Below, one piece after another: positions 26,234-35,590 of a DNA stretch of 64,000 nucleotides (position 1 is its first letter; each line of letters starts with the position of its first letter). A program made the translations under genes and the position numbers. Where the stretch lies: contig JAVJQK010000037.1 in the NCBI GenBank assembly GCA_040218145.1, positions 62,001-126,000 of the forward strand, read 5' to 3'. Below the pieces are notes generated by a model, which was not told where the DNA came from, did not search any database, and worked only from the letters and a program-made list of their open reading frames with translations. The stretch is from Sandaracinaceae bacterium (lineage in GTDB: Bacteria > Myxococcota_A > Polyangia > Polyangiales > Sandaracinaceae).

Positions 26234-27622
26234 TCAGTCGGGCTGGAAGATGCGCTCCTGCGAGCCGTCGTCGTCGTAGAACACCGCCGCCCGGTCGAAC
26301 GTGATCGCGCCGAACGTGTTGACCGCGATCGCGAACACCAGCAGCAGGTGGAAGCCCACCCCGAAGCGGCGGCCGCTCAGCGCCAGCAGCACGATCAGCC
26401 CGGGCATGTAGTCCAGGCTGAAGCGGTAGCCGAACTGCACCCAGCCGCTGTTCTGGTAGCAGAGGTCGAGGATGGCCACGAGCGCGGTCCCGATGAAGAG
26501 GCCCACCATCAGCGGGCTCACCTTCTTCGGCCAGAGCGCGGGCACCAGGTTGGGGGAGGTGATCCAGAGCGCGAGCCCGTGACGGCTGATCATCACGTAG
26601 GGCGGCAGCGCGCTGAGCCACGGGAACGCGGCCAGCATCACCGCGAGGTTCTTCGCGAAGTAGTGGAAGTTGAACAGCCCCCACTTCTCGATGCGCGGCC
26701 GCCAGCGGATCATCAAGAACTCGTGGCCGAACTCGAAGGGGCTGCCGAAGCGCGCGGCGTTCATCCACATCGCGACGCCGCCGATGGCGAGGATGGGGGC
26801 GGCGAAGAGCAGGCACGGCTTGATGACGCGGCGCCAGTCGGTCTCGAGGAGCCAGACCCAGGCGCGCCGCCAGATCGAGGCGCCGTCGTGCAGGGTGCGC
26901 GGCTCGGGGCGGCGGAAGTGACGCATCGCCTCGAGCAAGAAGAAGAGGGCCCAGGGCGCGGTGCTCGGCCGCGTCATGAAGCAGAGCCCGAGCATCAGCC
27001 CGGCCAGGATCGGGTTCTTCAGCCCGATGCTCCAGTACAAGAACAGGACGAGGAGCAGCGACGCGACGACGTGCGCGCTGAACCACACCGAGCCCTGCAC
27101 GCTCGTGAAGAAGTAGACGCTCCCGAACGCGAAGACCGTGACGAGCGAGAGATCCTCACGCGGGCTGCGGGGGCTCAGCTCCTCTTCGCGCAGCCGCCGC
27201 AGCAGCACGTAGAGGAAGGCGGGCGCGAGGCCGGCGAGGAGCGCCCAGATGAGCGGGTCCGAGAAGTCGGTGCCGAAGATGGCCACCACAGGGGCGAGCA
27301 CGGCGGCGGGGAAGGGCGGGAAGCTGACGTACCAGCGGTAGCGCGGCTCGGCCCGGTGCTGCGCGATGGGTGGGCAGACCTCGCCCGTCTCGCTGTCGAC
27401 GCAGGCCCAGTCGTTGAAGCCGGGCGGGCGGCCGCCGAGGACCGACAGCTCGCCGTTCAGCCAGCTCTCGGCCAGGTGCGCGAAGTGGTTGTTGGGCGAA
27501 GGCCCCTCGGTGCGCGGCCCGGTGACCAGCACGTAGACCGCCGCGGTGACGGCGAAGACGATCAGCGGGACCAGCCATCGACGCGCGCGCGGCGGCGCCT
27601 TCACTTCGGGGTCCTCGGACAC
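26234..27622 (-). CDS. Multi-pass membrane protein, possible GT-C glycosyltransferase
   Basis: 462 residues with about ten transmembrane helices. The first helix is followed by a long loop (GPSPNNHFAHLAESWLNGEL) whose position resembles the acidic first loop of GT-C/PMT-type glycosyltransferases that use lipid-linked sugars; no DxD-type motif is certain, so the class is tentative. RPSTAPWALFFLLEA and FGHEFLMIRWRPR are other marked loops. The GTG at 27622 is preferred because TATCCT (27636-27631) ends 8 nt upstream; an earlier GTG at 27658 would add 12 Arg-rich residues. Divergent from the acylase gene. Confidence 0.6.
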   Translation of the reverse strand: MSEDPEVKAPPRARRWLVPLIVFAVTAAVYVLVTGPRTEGPSPNNHFAHLAESWLNGELSVLGGRPPGFNDWACVDSETGEVCPPIAQHRAEPRYRWYVSFPPFPAAVLAPVVAIFGTDFSDPLIWALLAGLAPAFLYVLLRRLREEELSPRSPREDLSLVTVFAFGSVYFFTSVQGSVWFSAHVVASLLLVLFLYWSIGLKNPILAGLMLGLCFMTRPSTAPWALFFLLEAMRHFRRPEPRTLHDGASIWRRAWVWLLETDWRRVIKPCLLFAAPILAIGGVAMWMNAARFGSPFEFGHEFLMIRWRPRIEKWGLFNFHYFAKNLAVMLAAFPWLSALPPYVMISRHGLALWITSPNLVPALWPKKVSPLMVGLFIGTALVAILDLCYQNSGWVQFGYRFSLDYMPGLIVLLALSGRRFGVGFHLLLVFAIAVNTFGAITFDRAAVFYDDDGSQERIFQPD

Positions 27623-27745
27623 GGCGCGCGAGGATAGCCCATGCGGACCCCGGCGCACCCGAAAGCGGCCCTGTGCACGCAGGCCGTGCGCGGTCTAGTC
27701 TCTCGATGCTTTTCGAGGGGTGGGTGCGCCCCGGGAGGACTTGGG

Positions 27746-30667
27746 ATGGGTAGAGAGATGCGATGGGTGCTGCTGCTCGCGGCGGCGATGATGGCCTTCG
27801 GCTGCGACGACGGCGCTCCGACCGACGCGGGCGTGGACGCGAGCGTCGTGGACGGCGGCGGGGACGACGCGGGGCCGGACGGCGGCCCGATGACGGGTGA
27901 AGAGATCGCGCTTCCGGGGCTCGACGGCCCGGTGGAGGTCGTGATCGACGACCGCGGGATGCCGCACATCTACGCGAGCACCGTGCACGACCTCATGGTG
28001 GTCGAGGGCTACCTGATGAGCCGCGATCGCTTCGCGCAGATGGAGCTCATCCGCCGCAACGTGCTCGGCACGCTGTCCGAGGTCCTCTACAACGCCGACC
28101 CGAGCGTGCTCGGCGACGACCGTGACAGCCGCTTCCTCGGCTTCATGCGTCAGGGCCGGGCCATCTACGAGAGCCTCCCCGCCGACGACGAGACGCGGCT
28201 CGCGGCCGAGGCCTTCGTCGAGGGCGTCAACCACTACATCGACCAGGTCCTCGACACCGACGAGTACCTCCCGCCGATGGGGCTCGAGCTGATCAACATC
28301 GTGCGCGCCAGCCCCAACTTCGGGCACTGGGATCCGGCCGACGTCTTCGCCATCGCGCGCTTCCAGTCCTTCAACCTCAGCTACGACGCCGGGGCGGACA
28401 TCTCGCGCACCGCGGCCCTCGCGGGCGTGCGCGCGGCGTTCGACCCGACCAGCCTCGACGAGCGGATCGCCTCGCGCGCGGGCGTCTACGCCGACTTCTG
28501 GTCGGAGCGGCAGGCGCGCGACGTCTACACGCGCCCCGACTTCAACGACGGCAGCACCTCGGCGCTGCTCCCGCCCATTCGACGGCCCCTGCCGCCGGAA
28601 GCCGCGCGGCTGCCCACGATCGCGCAGCTGAACGGGGCCGAAGCGTTCTACGCGCGCCTGGACCAGAACCCGCTCTTCCGCCGGGACCCGCACATGGGCT
28701 CGAACAGCTGGGTCGTCTCCGGCGAGCACACCGCGAGCGGTCAGCCGATCCTCAGCAACGACCCGCACCTCTCGCTGATCAGCCCCGGGGTCTGGTGGTA
28801 CGTGCACCTCAACACCCAGCGCATGGGCGGGGACATCGACGCGCAGGGCGTCGCCTTCGCCGCGCTGCCCGGCGTCGTGCTCGGCTACAACCGCGACCTC
28901 GCCTGGAGCGCGACCACCACCGGCTACGACGTCACCGACGTCTACGACGAGGAGGTCACCTTCCGGAACGCCGGCACGCCGAGCGAGCCCGACTGGGTGC
29001 CGGTCTCGGTCCTCTTCGAGGGCGGCCAGGTGGACCTCGACACCATCGACGAGTCGATCACCGTCTTCGGCGGCGACGACGTCGCGGTCGTGCTCTACGA
29101 CGTGCCGCACCACGGGCCGATCATCCCCGACACCATCGTGACGCCGGACGTCGTCGACCCCCCGACCGACTCGACGGCCACGGGCCGCGCGCTCTCGGTC
29201 CGATACACGGGGCACGAGGTCTCGAACGAGCTGGCGTTCTTCGTCGGCCTGCTCACCTCAGAGAGCGTGGACGAGGCCTTCGCGGCGCAGGACAACTTCG
29301 TCGTCGGCGCGCAGAACTTCAGCTTCGCGAGCCGCGCGGGAGACATCGCGTGGTCCACGCAGTCGCGCATCCCGCAGCGGCAGGCGGCGGCGTGCTCGTT
29401 CAACATCGAGTCGAACGGGACCGTCACCGGGATCTCCCCCCTCTACGTGCTGCCGGGCAACGGCGGCTTCGAGTGGGAGAGCGACCTCGCGGACCCGTTC
29501 ATCCCGCACGACGTCAACCCGGCGCGCGGCTACATCGCGACCGCGAACCAGGCGAACGTGCCGGTCACGCGGGACGGCAACCCCTGCAACGACGCGCACT
29601 ACATCGGCGGCGACTTCGCGGTCGGCTACCGCATGGGCCGCATCGTCGAGCGCCTCGACGAGGCGACCGCGGCGGGCGGCATCACGACGGAGGACATGAT
29701 CGCGCTCCAGGCGGAGACCAGGTCCTCGCTCGGCGAGACGATGCGGGATCCGATCGTGGCCGCGATCGACCACGCGCTCGGCGACGCGACCGACGACCCG
29801 GCCCTCCTCGCGGTCGTCACCGCGGCGGGTGCGGACGGCATGACCGCGCTGACCGACGCGCGGACGCGCCTGATGGCGTGGACGCTCGAGACGCCGCACG
29901 GCGTGGGCGCGACCGACGCGGGCGAGATCGCCGACAGCGTCGCGACGACGATCTTCAACGCGACGATCACGCGGCTCAGCGGGCTGGCCTTCCAGGACGA
30001 GGCCGACCTCATCGGCCGTCGCCCGGGCTCGAGCCAGACCGCGCGCATGCTCGAGTGGGCGCTCGCGGACGCCGAGACGCAGCGCACGATGCCGCTCTAC
30101 ACCTACCGTGACTCCTACCTGACGGTGACGGACTGGAACGACACCGTGCTCTGGGACGACATCAGCACGGACGCCGTCATCGAGACCCGCGACGAGCGCG
30201 TGGTCTCGGCCGTGCTCGCGGCGATGGCGTGGCTCGAGACGGAGCTCGGCGCGGACGCGGACCAGTGGCGCTGGGGCCGTCTGCACGCGGTGCGCTTCAG
30301 CCAGATCGTCCCGCCGGTCGGCGACCCCGGGATCGTGTCGATCCCGCCGGTCGGCTCCGAGGAGTTCCCGATCGGCTTCCCGCGGCACGGCGACTACGGC
30401 GCCGTCGACGTGGGCAACTACTCCATGTGGGGCGGCGAGCGCTTCACCCACGGCAGCGGCGCCTCGCAGCGGCTCGTGGTGGAGATGACGCCGGACGGCC
30501 CTCGACCGTTCAACGCGCTGCCCGGCGGGCAGAGCGAGGACATCGAGAGCCCGTATCACGACGACGAGGCCGAGCTTTGGCGCCGCAACGAGCAGCCCGC
30601 GCTCTACTTCGACGACGCCGACGTCGAGGCGCACGCCGAGGCCGAGCTGAGCTTCGTCCCCGGCTGA
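27746..30667 (+). CDS. Penicillin-acylase-family (Ntn hydrolase) lipoprotein
   Basis: 973 residues. Lipoprotein signal with Cys19 (AAAMMAFGC) and a long Asp/Gly/Ala tether, then an alpha domain starting GPVEVVIDDRGMPHIYAS. The autoprocessing site is MGSNSWVVSGEHTASG: cleavage before Ser318 frees the nucleophile Ser of the beta chain. NDPHL follows as in penicillin G, glutaryl and acyl-homoserine-lactone acylases. It should hydrolyse amide bonds of acylated small molecules outside the inner membrane; substrate unknown. ATG 27746 has GGGAGG 9 nt upstream; the more upstream ATG at 27641 would spoil the signal peptide. Confidence 0.85.
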   Translation: MGREMRWVLLLAAAMMAFGCDDGAPTDAGVDASVVDGGGDDAGPDGGPMTGEEIALPGLDGPVEVVIDDRGMPHIYASTVHDLMVVEGYLMSRDRFAQMELIRRNVLGTLSEVLYNADPSVLGDDRDSRFLGFMRQGRAIYESLPADDETRLAAEAFVEGVNHYIDQVLDTDEYLPPMGLELINIVRASPNFGHWDPADVFAIARFQSFNLSYDAGADISRTAALAGVRAAFDPTSLDERIASRAGVYADFWSERQARDVYTRPDFNDGSTSALLPPIRRPLPPEAARLPTIAQLNGAEAFYARLDQNPLFRRDPHMGSNSWVVSGEHTASGQPILSNDPHLSLISPGVWWYVHLNTQRMGGDIDAQGVAFAALPGVVLGYNRDLAWSATTTGYDVTDVYDEEVTFRNAGTPSEPDWVPVSVLFEGGQVDLDTIDESITVFGGDDVAVVLYDVPHHGPIIPDTIVTPDVVDPPTDSTATGRALSVRYTGHEVSNELAFFVGLLTSESVDEAFAAQDNFVVGAQNFSFASRAGDIAWSTQSRIPQRQAAACSFNIESNGTVTGISPLYVLPGNGGFEWESDLADPFIPHDVNPARGYIATANQANVPVTRDGNPCNDAHYIGGDFAVGYRMGRIVERLDEATAAGGITTEDMIALQAETRSSLGETMRDPIVAAIDHALGDATDDPALLAVVTAAGADGMTALTDARTRLMAWTLETPHGVGATDAGEIADSVATTIFNATITRLSGLAFQDEADLIGRRPGSSQTARMLEWALADAETQRTMPLYTYRDSYLTVTDWNDTVLWDDISTDAVIETRDERVVSAVLAAMAWLETELGADADQWRWGRLHAVRFSQIVPPVGDPGIVSIPPVGSEEFPIGFPRHGDYGAVDVGNYSMWGGERFTHGSGASQRLVVEMTPDGPRPFNALPGGQSEDIESPYHDDEAELWRRNEQPALYFDDADVEAHAEAELSFVPG

Positions 30668-30679
30668 GAGAGCCCCGGT

Positions 30680-30707
30680 CCGCGCCGCGCGATCACGTGC
30701 GGCGCGG
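30680..30707. terminator. Bidirectional terminator-like hairpin
   Basis: A perfect 9-bp stem CCGCGCCGC (30680-30688) / GCGGCGCGG (30699-30707) with a 10-nt loop lies between the converging acylase gene (stop 30667) and the 30693-31337 gene, whose stop is within the loop. No U-tract; it could stop both transcripts or block read-through. Confidence 0.5.
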
Positions 30708-31337
30708 GTCCAGGTCCTCCAGGTACTCCTCCCGGTCCTCCTGGGCCTCGCGCTGCGCCATCTCGTGCTCGTCGCTCGCGAGGCGGATCAGGCGCTCGAG
30801 CGCGCGGCGCTTGCGCGCGTAGAGCGCGGTGGTCGCGGTCTGCCGGTCGAAGTGCGGCTGGAGCTCGCGAAGCTCGCGCGTGATGCGGCGGGTGACCCGG
30901 AGGTCCGCGGCGGCGCGGGCCGCGTCGTGCTGGTCGACGCGGAGATCTCGGCGATCGTCGCGCAGCCCGGTCCGCCGCGCCTCGGCGCGCGCCTCGCGGG
31001 CCTCCTTCCGCGCCTCGCGCAGCTCACCGCGGTCCTCGCGCAGCTCGCGCTGGAGCCAGTCACGGAGGCGGCGGTCGGCTACGCGCTCCTGCACCCGGTC
31101 CCGCGTGGCCACGGCGCGGTTCCACTGATCGCGGATGCTGCGGAGATCGTGGAGGTCGTTCCGCTCGTCGCGCACGTCGCGCCACTCGACGTTCTGGAAG
31201 GGCATCTCGCGGCGCGCCTCTGCGAGCTGAGTCCCTCGAGGGGTGTCCTGCTGGATGGCCTGGGCGTTGACGCCGGCGGCGGGCACGGCGAGCGCGAGAG
31301 TGAGCGCGGCGCGGGTGAGGAGGTCTTTCTGTCGCAT
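30693..31337 (-). CDS. Secreted Arg/Glu/Asp-rich coiled-coil protein
   Basis: 214 residues. Signal peptide (LLTRAALTLALAVPAAGVNA) then a long, highly charged, almost all-helical body (WLQRELREDRGELREARKEA, EARRTGLRDDRRDL). Looks like a periplasmic coiled coil. No family recognised. Low-complexity RE/RD runs make homology weak. ATG 31337 gives the clean signal peptide; the ATG seven codons upstream adds only MCCPSID. Its 3' end is inside a terminator-like hairpin shared with the acylase gene. Confidence 0.6.
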   Translation of the reverse strand: MRQKDLLTRAALTLALAVPAAGVNAQAIQQDTPRGTQLAEARREMPFQNVEWRDVRDERNDLHDLRSIRDQWNRAVATRDRVQERVADRRLRDWLQRELREDRGELREARKEAREARAEARRTGLRDDRRDLRVDQHDAARAAADLRVTRRITRELRELQPHFDRQTATTALYARKRRALERLIRLASDEHEMAQREAQEDREEYLEDLDPRRT

Positions 31338-31403
31338 GTCGATCGACGGACAGCACAAGCGCCGTGCCAGCCGCCCTCACCGGGCGCGAGGCGCCCCGAA
31401 CCC

Positions 31404-31486
31404 GAGGCGTCACGCCACGATCGGTGGGTCGCTCCACCCCAGGCGGCGCTCGAAGGCGCGCGTGGCGTGAGGCGTCTCGTCACGCC
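31404..31486. repeat. Inverted-repeat region between two minus-strand genes
   Basis: The 170-bp gap 31338-31507 contains TCACGCCACG (31410-31419) and its exact inverse CGTGGCGTGA (31461-31470), and a second hairpin GGCGTGA (31464-31470)/TCACGCC (31480-31486). The two structures share an arm and could be alternatives, for example a terminator of the TPR gene. Confidence 0.4.
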
Positions 31487-31507
31487 TCGGCGCGACCGGA
31501 TGCGGCG

Positions 31508-32137
31508 TCAGCGACGACGGCCGCGGCTCGAGCCCTGGCTCTCGCTCTCGGCTTCGGCCAGCTCACGCTCCCGGGCCGCGATGCGCTCGCGCACGTCGCC
31601 GTAGGCGCCCTCCTGCTCGAGCATGCGGTCGATCGCCGCGAGGTGCGCGCGCCCCATCTGCGGGAACGCGACCGTCTGGTGGCTGTCGGCGAACGCGATG
31701 TAGGCCTCCCACGCGGTGCGCGCGTCGGCGATGCGTCCCTCCATGCGCTCGAGCGTGTCGGCGACGCCCTGGAGCGCGCGGGCCTGCCAGCGGGCGGCGT
31801 CGGCGGACTGCGCCAGCTCCGCCGCGCGCCGGAAACCGGCGAGGGCCTCGTCGAGGTTGCCGCTCATGCGCTGCGCGGCGGCCAGGTAGTACGCGGCCAT
31901 CGGGCGGGCGCCGTCCATCTCGATCGCCTCGCGGAACGCGCCCATGGCGCCCGGGGTGTCCCCACCGGTCAGGAGCGCGATCCCCGCCTGCGTGCGCTGG
32001 GTGTAGGCGTCGGCGCCGGGGCGGGCGACGGTCTCCTCGCCGCCTGCGCTCTGTGCCGCCTCCTGCGCTTCGTCCTGCGCGAGGGCCGGGGCGGTAGTGA
32101 GCGAGAGCGCGGTGATCATCAGGCAGACGGTACGCAT
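31508..32137 (-). CDS. Periplasmic TPR-repeat protein
   Basis: 209 residues. Signal peptide ends about ALAQ (MRTVCLMITALSLTTAPALA), followed by about three TPR-like helical pairs (AGIALLTGGDTPGAMGAFREA; AYYLAAAQRMSGNLDEALAG; ADTLERMEGRIADARTAWEA) and a basic Ser/Arg tail. TPRs mediate protein contacts; partner unknown. The start at 32137 is chosen because TAGGAT (32150-32145) ends 7 nt upstream, as in other leaderless starts here. Divergent from the 32176 gene by 38 nt. Confidence 0.65.
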   Translation of the reverse strand: MRTVCLMITALSLTTAPALAQDEAQEAAQSAGGEETVARPGADAYTQRTQAGIALLTGGDTPGAMGAFREAIEMDGARPMAAYYLAAAQRMSGNLDEALAGFRRAAELAQSADAARWQARALQGVADTLERMEGRIADARTAWEAYIAFADSHQTVAFPQMGRAHLAAIDRMLEQEGAYGDVRERIAARERELAEAESESQGSSRGRRR

Positions 32138-32175
32138 CGGGCCCATCCTATGCGAAAGGTCGGGGGGTGCGAAAG

Positions 32176-33165
32176 ATGCGGGTCCTCATCGCCATCCTGC
32201 TCGGCGCGTGCGGCGCGGCGCCGCCGCCCGTCCCGCCGGCAGAGGGACCGGGTCCGAGCGCGCGCATCGAGACCTGCAGCCCGCTCCGCTTCCTCGATCG
32301 CGTCGCCGATCGTCCCGACTTCGTGCGCGCCGCCTCCGGGATCGCCGCGGTCGAGGGCGGCTGGGTGATCGCGCAGGACGACCTGGCCTGGGTGGCGGTG
32401 CGCCGCCCGGACGGCGGACTCGACGCTCTCCCGCTCCCTGCGGGCCCCGGCGGCGCGCGGATCTTCGAGGAGCGGCTCGGCAACCGCGACGACAAGCCCG
32501 ACCTCGAGTCGGCGGTCACGCTGCCCGACGGGCGCGCGCTGCTCTTCGGGTCGGGCGCCAGCCCCGGTCGCGTCTCGGTGGTCATCGTCGACGCCGCGGC
32601 GCGCGCGACGCGCGTGGTCGACGCCGCCCCTCTCTACGCGGCCCTACGCGCGCGGACCGACCTGAGCGGCTCGGAGCTCAACCTGGAGGGCGCGGCCGTG
32701 GTGGGCGACGCGCTCTGGCTCTTCCAGCGCGGCAACGGCGCGCCTCGCGACGGCATCCTCCCCATCAACGCGGTCGCGGAGATCCCGCTCGACGCCCTGC
32801 TCGCGTACCTCGGCGGCGGCCCCACGCCGCCGCTTCGCCGCGTCCGCGCCTTCGACCTGGGGCGCGCGGGCGACGTCGCCTACGGCTTCACCGACGCGGC
32901 GAGCGACGGCGCGCGCGTCTGGTTCCTGGCCAGCGCGGAGGACTCGCCGGACGCGCTCCGGGACGGACCGATCCTGGGCACCCGCGTCGGCACGATCGAA
33001 GGCGAGCGAGTCCGCTGGGGGCCCGTGCGCGAGCCGGACGGGGCGCCCTCGCAGCGCAAGCTCGAGGGTCTGCTGATCGACGGAGACGCCGCGTGGGCCG
33101 TCACGGACGCCGACGACCCGGATCGTGCGTCGGAGCTGTGCCGCCTGACGCTGACGCGCGGCTGA
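32176..33165 (+). CDS. Lipoprotein, propeller-like, unknown function
   Basis: 329 residues. Lipobox with Cys (MRVLIAILLGAC), then Pro-rich linker, then a beta-propeller-type body (SAVTLPDGRALLFGSGASPG; WLFQRGNGAPRDGI; DAAWAVTDADDPDR). Similar in pattern to esterase-like or DUF6929 propellers but not assigned. The ATG 32176 is preceded by GGGGGG. Its stop and that of the lytic transglycosylase are inside one 12-bp palindrome (33161-33172). Confidence 0.65.
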   Translation: MRVLIAILLGACGAAPPPVPPAEGPGPSARIETCSPLRFLDRVADRPDFVRAASGIAAVEGGWVIAQDDLAWVAVRRPDGGLDALPLPAGPGGARIFEERLGNRDDKPDLESAVTLPDGRALLFGSGASPGRVSVVIVDAAARATRVVDAAPLYAALRARTDLSGSELNLEGAAVVGDALWLFQRGNGAPRDGILPINAVAEIPLDALLAYLGGGPTPPLRRVRAFDLGRAGDVAYGFTDAASDGARVWFLASAEDSPDALRDGPILGTRVGTIEGERVRWGPVREPDGAPSQRKLEGLLIDGDAAWAVTDADDPDRASELCRLTLTRG

Positions 33166-33167
33166 GC

Positions 33168-33821
33168 TCAGCGAGGCTGGGAGGCGGCGCGCACGATCGC
33201 GCCCTCGCCCTGACCTTCGGCCTCGAGGAAGTTGTAGTAGTGGCGAAGCACGCGGCGCACGTAGCGCTGCGTCTCCTCGTAGGGCGGGATGCCCCGGTAG
33301 CGGATCACCGCGCCTTCGCCCGCGTTGTAGGCGGCGATGGTGAGCACGAGGTCGCCGTTGAAGTGGTTGGCGAGCACCCGGAGGTAGCGCGCGCCGCCGA
33401 GGATGCTCTGGCGCGGGTCGAAGACGTCCGTCACGCCCATGCGCGCCGCCGTGGCCGGCATCAGCTGCATCAGCCCGGACGCGCCCGCGTGACTGACCAC
33501 CTCGGGGTTGTAGTCGCTCTCGACCTTGATCACCGCGCGCAGGAACGACTCCGGGAGCCGGTAGAGCGCGGCCGCCTCGCGGATGTGCGCGTCGAACCGC
33601 CGGTAGCGAGACGCGTCACCCCGGGTCGAGGGCCCGCGTCGCGTCGGCGTCGACGCCTGCGGCGGCTCGGTCCGGATCCGGCGCACACCCCGCGCGCGCG
33701 GCGGGGGGGTGTTGCTGTAGTGCACCACCCCGTTGCTGTCGGTGAACGTGTACAGGTCCGCGCGCGCGTGGCTCAGGGGGAGCACGGCGAGACAGAGCGA
33801 CGCGGCGAGGAGGGAACGCAT
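33168..33821 (-). CDS. Lytic transglycosylase (SLT) with DUF4124 N-terminus
   Basis: 217 residues. Signal peptide 1-21, then DLYTFTDSNGVVHYSNTP (DUF4124-type beta hairpin), a basic linker, and an SLT domain from about 75 with the catalytic Glu101 in IKVESDYNPE and the GASGLMQLMPATA motif. AAYNAGEGAV and YVRRVL complete family 1 motifs. It cleaves the glycan strand of peptidoglycan forming 1,6-anhydro ends in the periplasm. ATG 33821 gives the signal peptide; earlier in-frame starts do not. Confidence 0.92.
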   Translation of the reverse strand: MRSLLAASLCLAVLPLSHARADLYTFTDSNGVVHYSNTPPPRARGVRRIRTEPPQASTPTRRGPSTRGDASRYRRFDAHIREAAALYRLPESFLRAVIKVESDYNPEVVSHAGASGLMQLMPATAARMGVTDVFDPRQSILGGARYLRVLANHFNGDLVLTIAAYNAGEGAVIRYRGIPPYEETQRYVRRVLRHYYNFLEAEGQGEGAIVRAASQPR

Positions 33822-33928
33822 GTCCGAGGGTAAGGATACGAGACGGCGCGGTCGGGCGCCAAAAGACGGACCGCCAACCGACGCAGACATATTCCCGAAT
33901 GGGGATCGAAGCCCTAGCATTCTCCCCG

Positions 33929-35530
33929 ATGCGCATGCAGTCCGACTATCTGGTCCTGGGGAGCGGCATCTCCGGGCTCACCTTCGCGCTCGAGGCCGCG
34001 CGTCACGGCGACGTCGCCGTCGTCACCAAGCGCGGCATCGCGGACACCAACACCAACTGGGCGCAGGGGGGCATCGCCGCGGTGATGGACCCGGACGACT
34101 CCTTCGAGGCGCACGCCCAGGACACCCTCGAGGTCGGCTACGGGCTCAGCAAGAAGAGCATCGTCGACCTGGTCGTCGAGGGCGGGCCCGATCGGATCCG
34201 CGAGCTGATCGAGCTCGGCGCGCGTTTCGACGCCAAGACCGGGGAGACGGAGCTCGACCTGACCCGAGAGGGCGGCCACACCGCGCGCCGCGTCGTGCAC
34301 GCCGGCGACATCACCGGCCGGGAGGTCCAGCGCGTCCTCGTCGAGGCCACCCTCGCGCACCCGAACATCCGGGTCTACGAGCACCACATGGCGGTGGACC
34401 TGATCGAGCTGTCGAAGTTCGGTGGGCCCCACCAGGTCGCGGGCGCGTACGTGCTCGAGGAGTCCAAGGGCGAGGTCCACACCTTCGTTTCGCGCACCAC
34501 CGTGCTCGCCACGGGCGGCGCGGGCAAGGTGTACCTGTACACATCAAATCCAGATGTCGCCACGGGCGACGGCGTCGCGATGGCGTACCGGGCGGGCGCG
34601 CTGCTCGCGAACATGGAGTTCTTCCAGTTCCACCCCACCGCGCTCTTCCACCCGAAGGCGAAGAGCTTCCTCATCAGCGAGGCCCTGCGCGGCGAGGGCG
34701 GCGTCCTGCGCCTGGAGAGCGGCGAGGCGTTCATGGAGCGCCACCACCCCATGAAGGACCTCGCCCCGCGCGACGTCGTGGCGCGCACCATCGACTACGA
34801 GATGAAGCGCACGGGCGCGGAGTGCGTGTATCTCGACATGTCGGCCAAGCCCGACGCCTACCTGAACGACCGCTTCCCGAACATTCACGAGACCTGCCTC
34901 CGCTACGGCATCGACATGACGCGGGAGCCCATCCCCGTCGTGCCGGCGGCCCACTACATGTGCGGCGGCGTCGTCGTCAACGAGAACGGCGCGACCAAGG
35001 TGCCCGGGCTGTGGGCGATCGGCGAGGTCACCTGCACCGGCCTGCACGGCGCGAACCGTCTGGCCTCCAACTCGCTCCTGGAGGGGCTCGTCTACGGCAA
35101 GCGCGCGGCGCTCGCGCTGAAGGACGTGCGCCAGCAGCACCGGCTCGCCGAGCCGCCGGACTGGGACGTCGGCAGCGCCGTCCCGAGCGACGAGGCGGTC
35201 GTCGTCACCCAGAACTGGGACGAGATCCGCCGCTTCATGTGGAACTACGTCGGCATCGTGCGCAGCGATCGTCGCCTCCGCCGCGCCGCGCGCCGGGTCG
35301 CGCTCCTGAAGGACGAGATCCGCGAGTACTACTGGGAGCACCTCGTCACGCGCGACCTCCTCGAGCTGCGCAACATCGCCGACGTGGCCGAGATGATCAT
35401 CGCCTGCGCGACGACCCGCCGCGAGAGCCGCGGCCTGCACTACACCATCGACCACCCCGAGGCGCGGCCCGAGTACGCCAAGGACACGCTGATCGTGCAC
35501 GGCGAGCCCCCGCACCTGAGCGGGCGCTGA
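33929..35530 (+). CDS. nadB: L-aspartate oxidase
   Basis: 533 residues, full length. FAD-binding GSGISGLTFALEA at the N-terminus, then NWAQGGIAAV, the family hallmark, and HTARRVVHAGDITG, EFFQFHPTAL, GANRLASNSLLE. It oxidises L-aspartate to iminoaspartate, the first step of de novo NAD. nadA and nadC are not in the window. TAGCAT (33915-33920) lies 8 nt before the ATG, so the transcript is likely leaderless. ATG 33935 is an alternative. The C-terminal helical domain is complete. Confidence 0.95.
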   Translation: MRMQSDYLVLGSGISGLTFALEAARHGDVAVVTKRGIADTNTNWAQGGIAAVMDPDDSFEAHAQDTLEVGYGLSKKSIVDLVVEGGPDRIRELIELGARFDAKTGETELDLTREGGHTARRVVHAGDITGREVQRVLVEATLAHPNIRVYEHHMAVDLIELSKFGGPHQVAGAYVLEESKGEVHTFVSRTTVLATGGAGKVYLYTSNPDVATGDGVAMAYRAGALLANMEFFQFHPTALFHPKAKSFLISEALRGEGGVLRLESGEAFMERHHPMKDLAPRDVVARTIDYEMKRTGAECVYLDMSAKPDAYLNDRFPNIHETCLRYGIDMTREPIPVVPAAHYMCGGVVVNENGATKVPGLWAIGEVTCTGLHGANRLASNSLLEGLVYGKRAALALKDVRQQHRLAEPPDWDVGSAVPSDEAVVVTQNWDEIRRFMWNYVGIVRSDRRLRRAARRVALLKDEIREYYWEHLVTRDLLELRNIADVAEMIIACATTRRESRGLHYTIDHPEARPEYAKDTLIVHGEPPHLSGR

Positions 35531-35590
35531 GAATTCGAGGCGCAGAGCGACGGGTCACGATACGCTCGTCCCCTAGAGGGAGGCTCGCAC

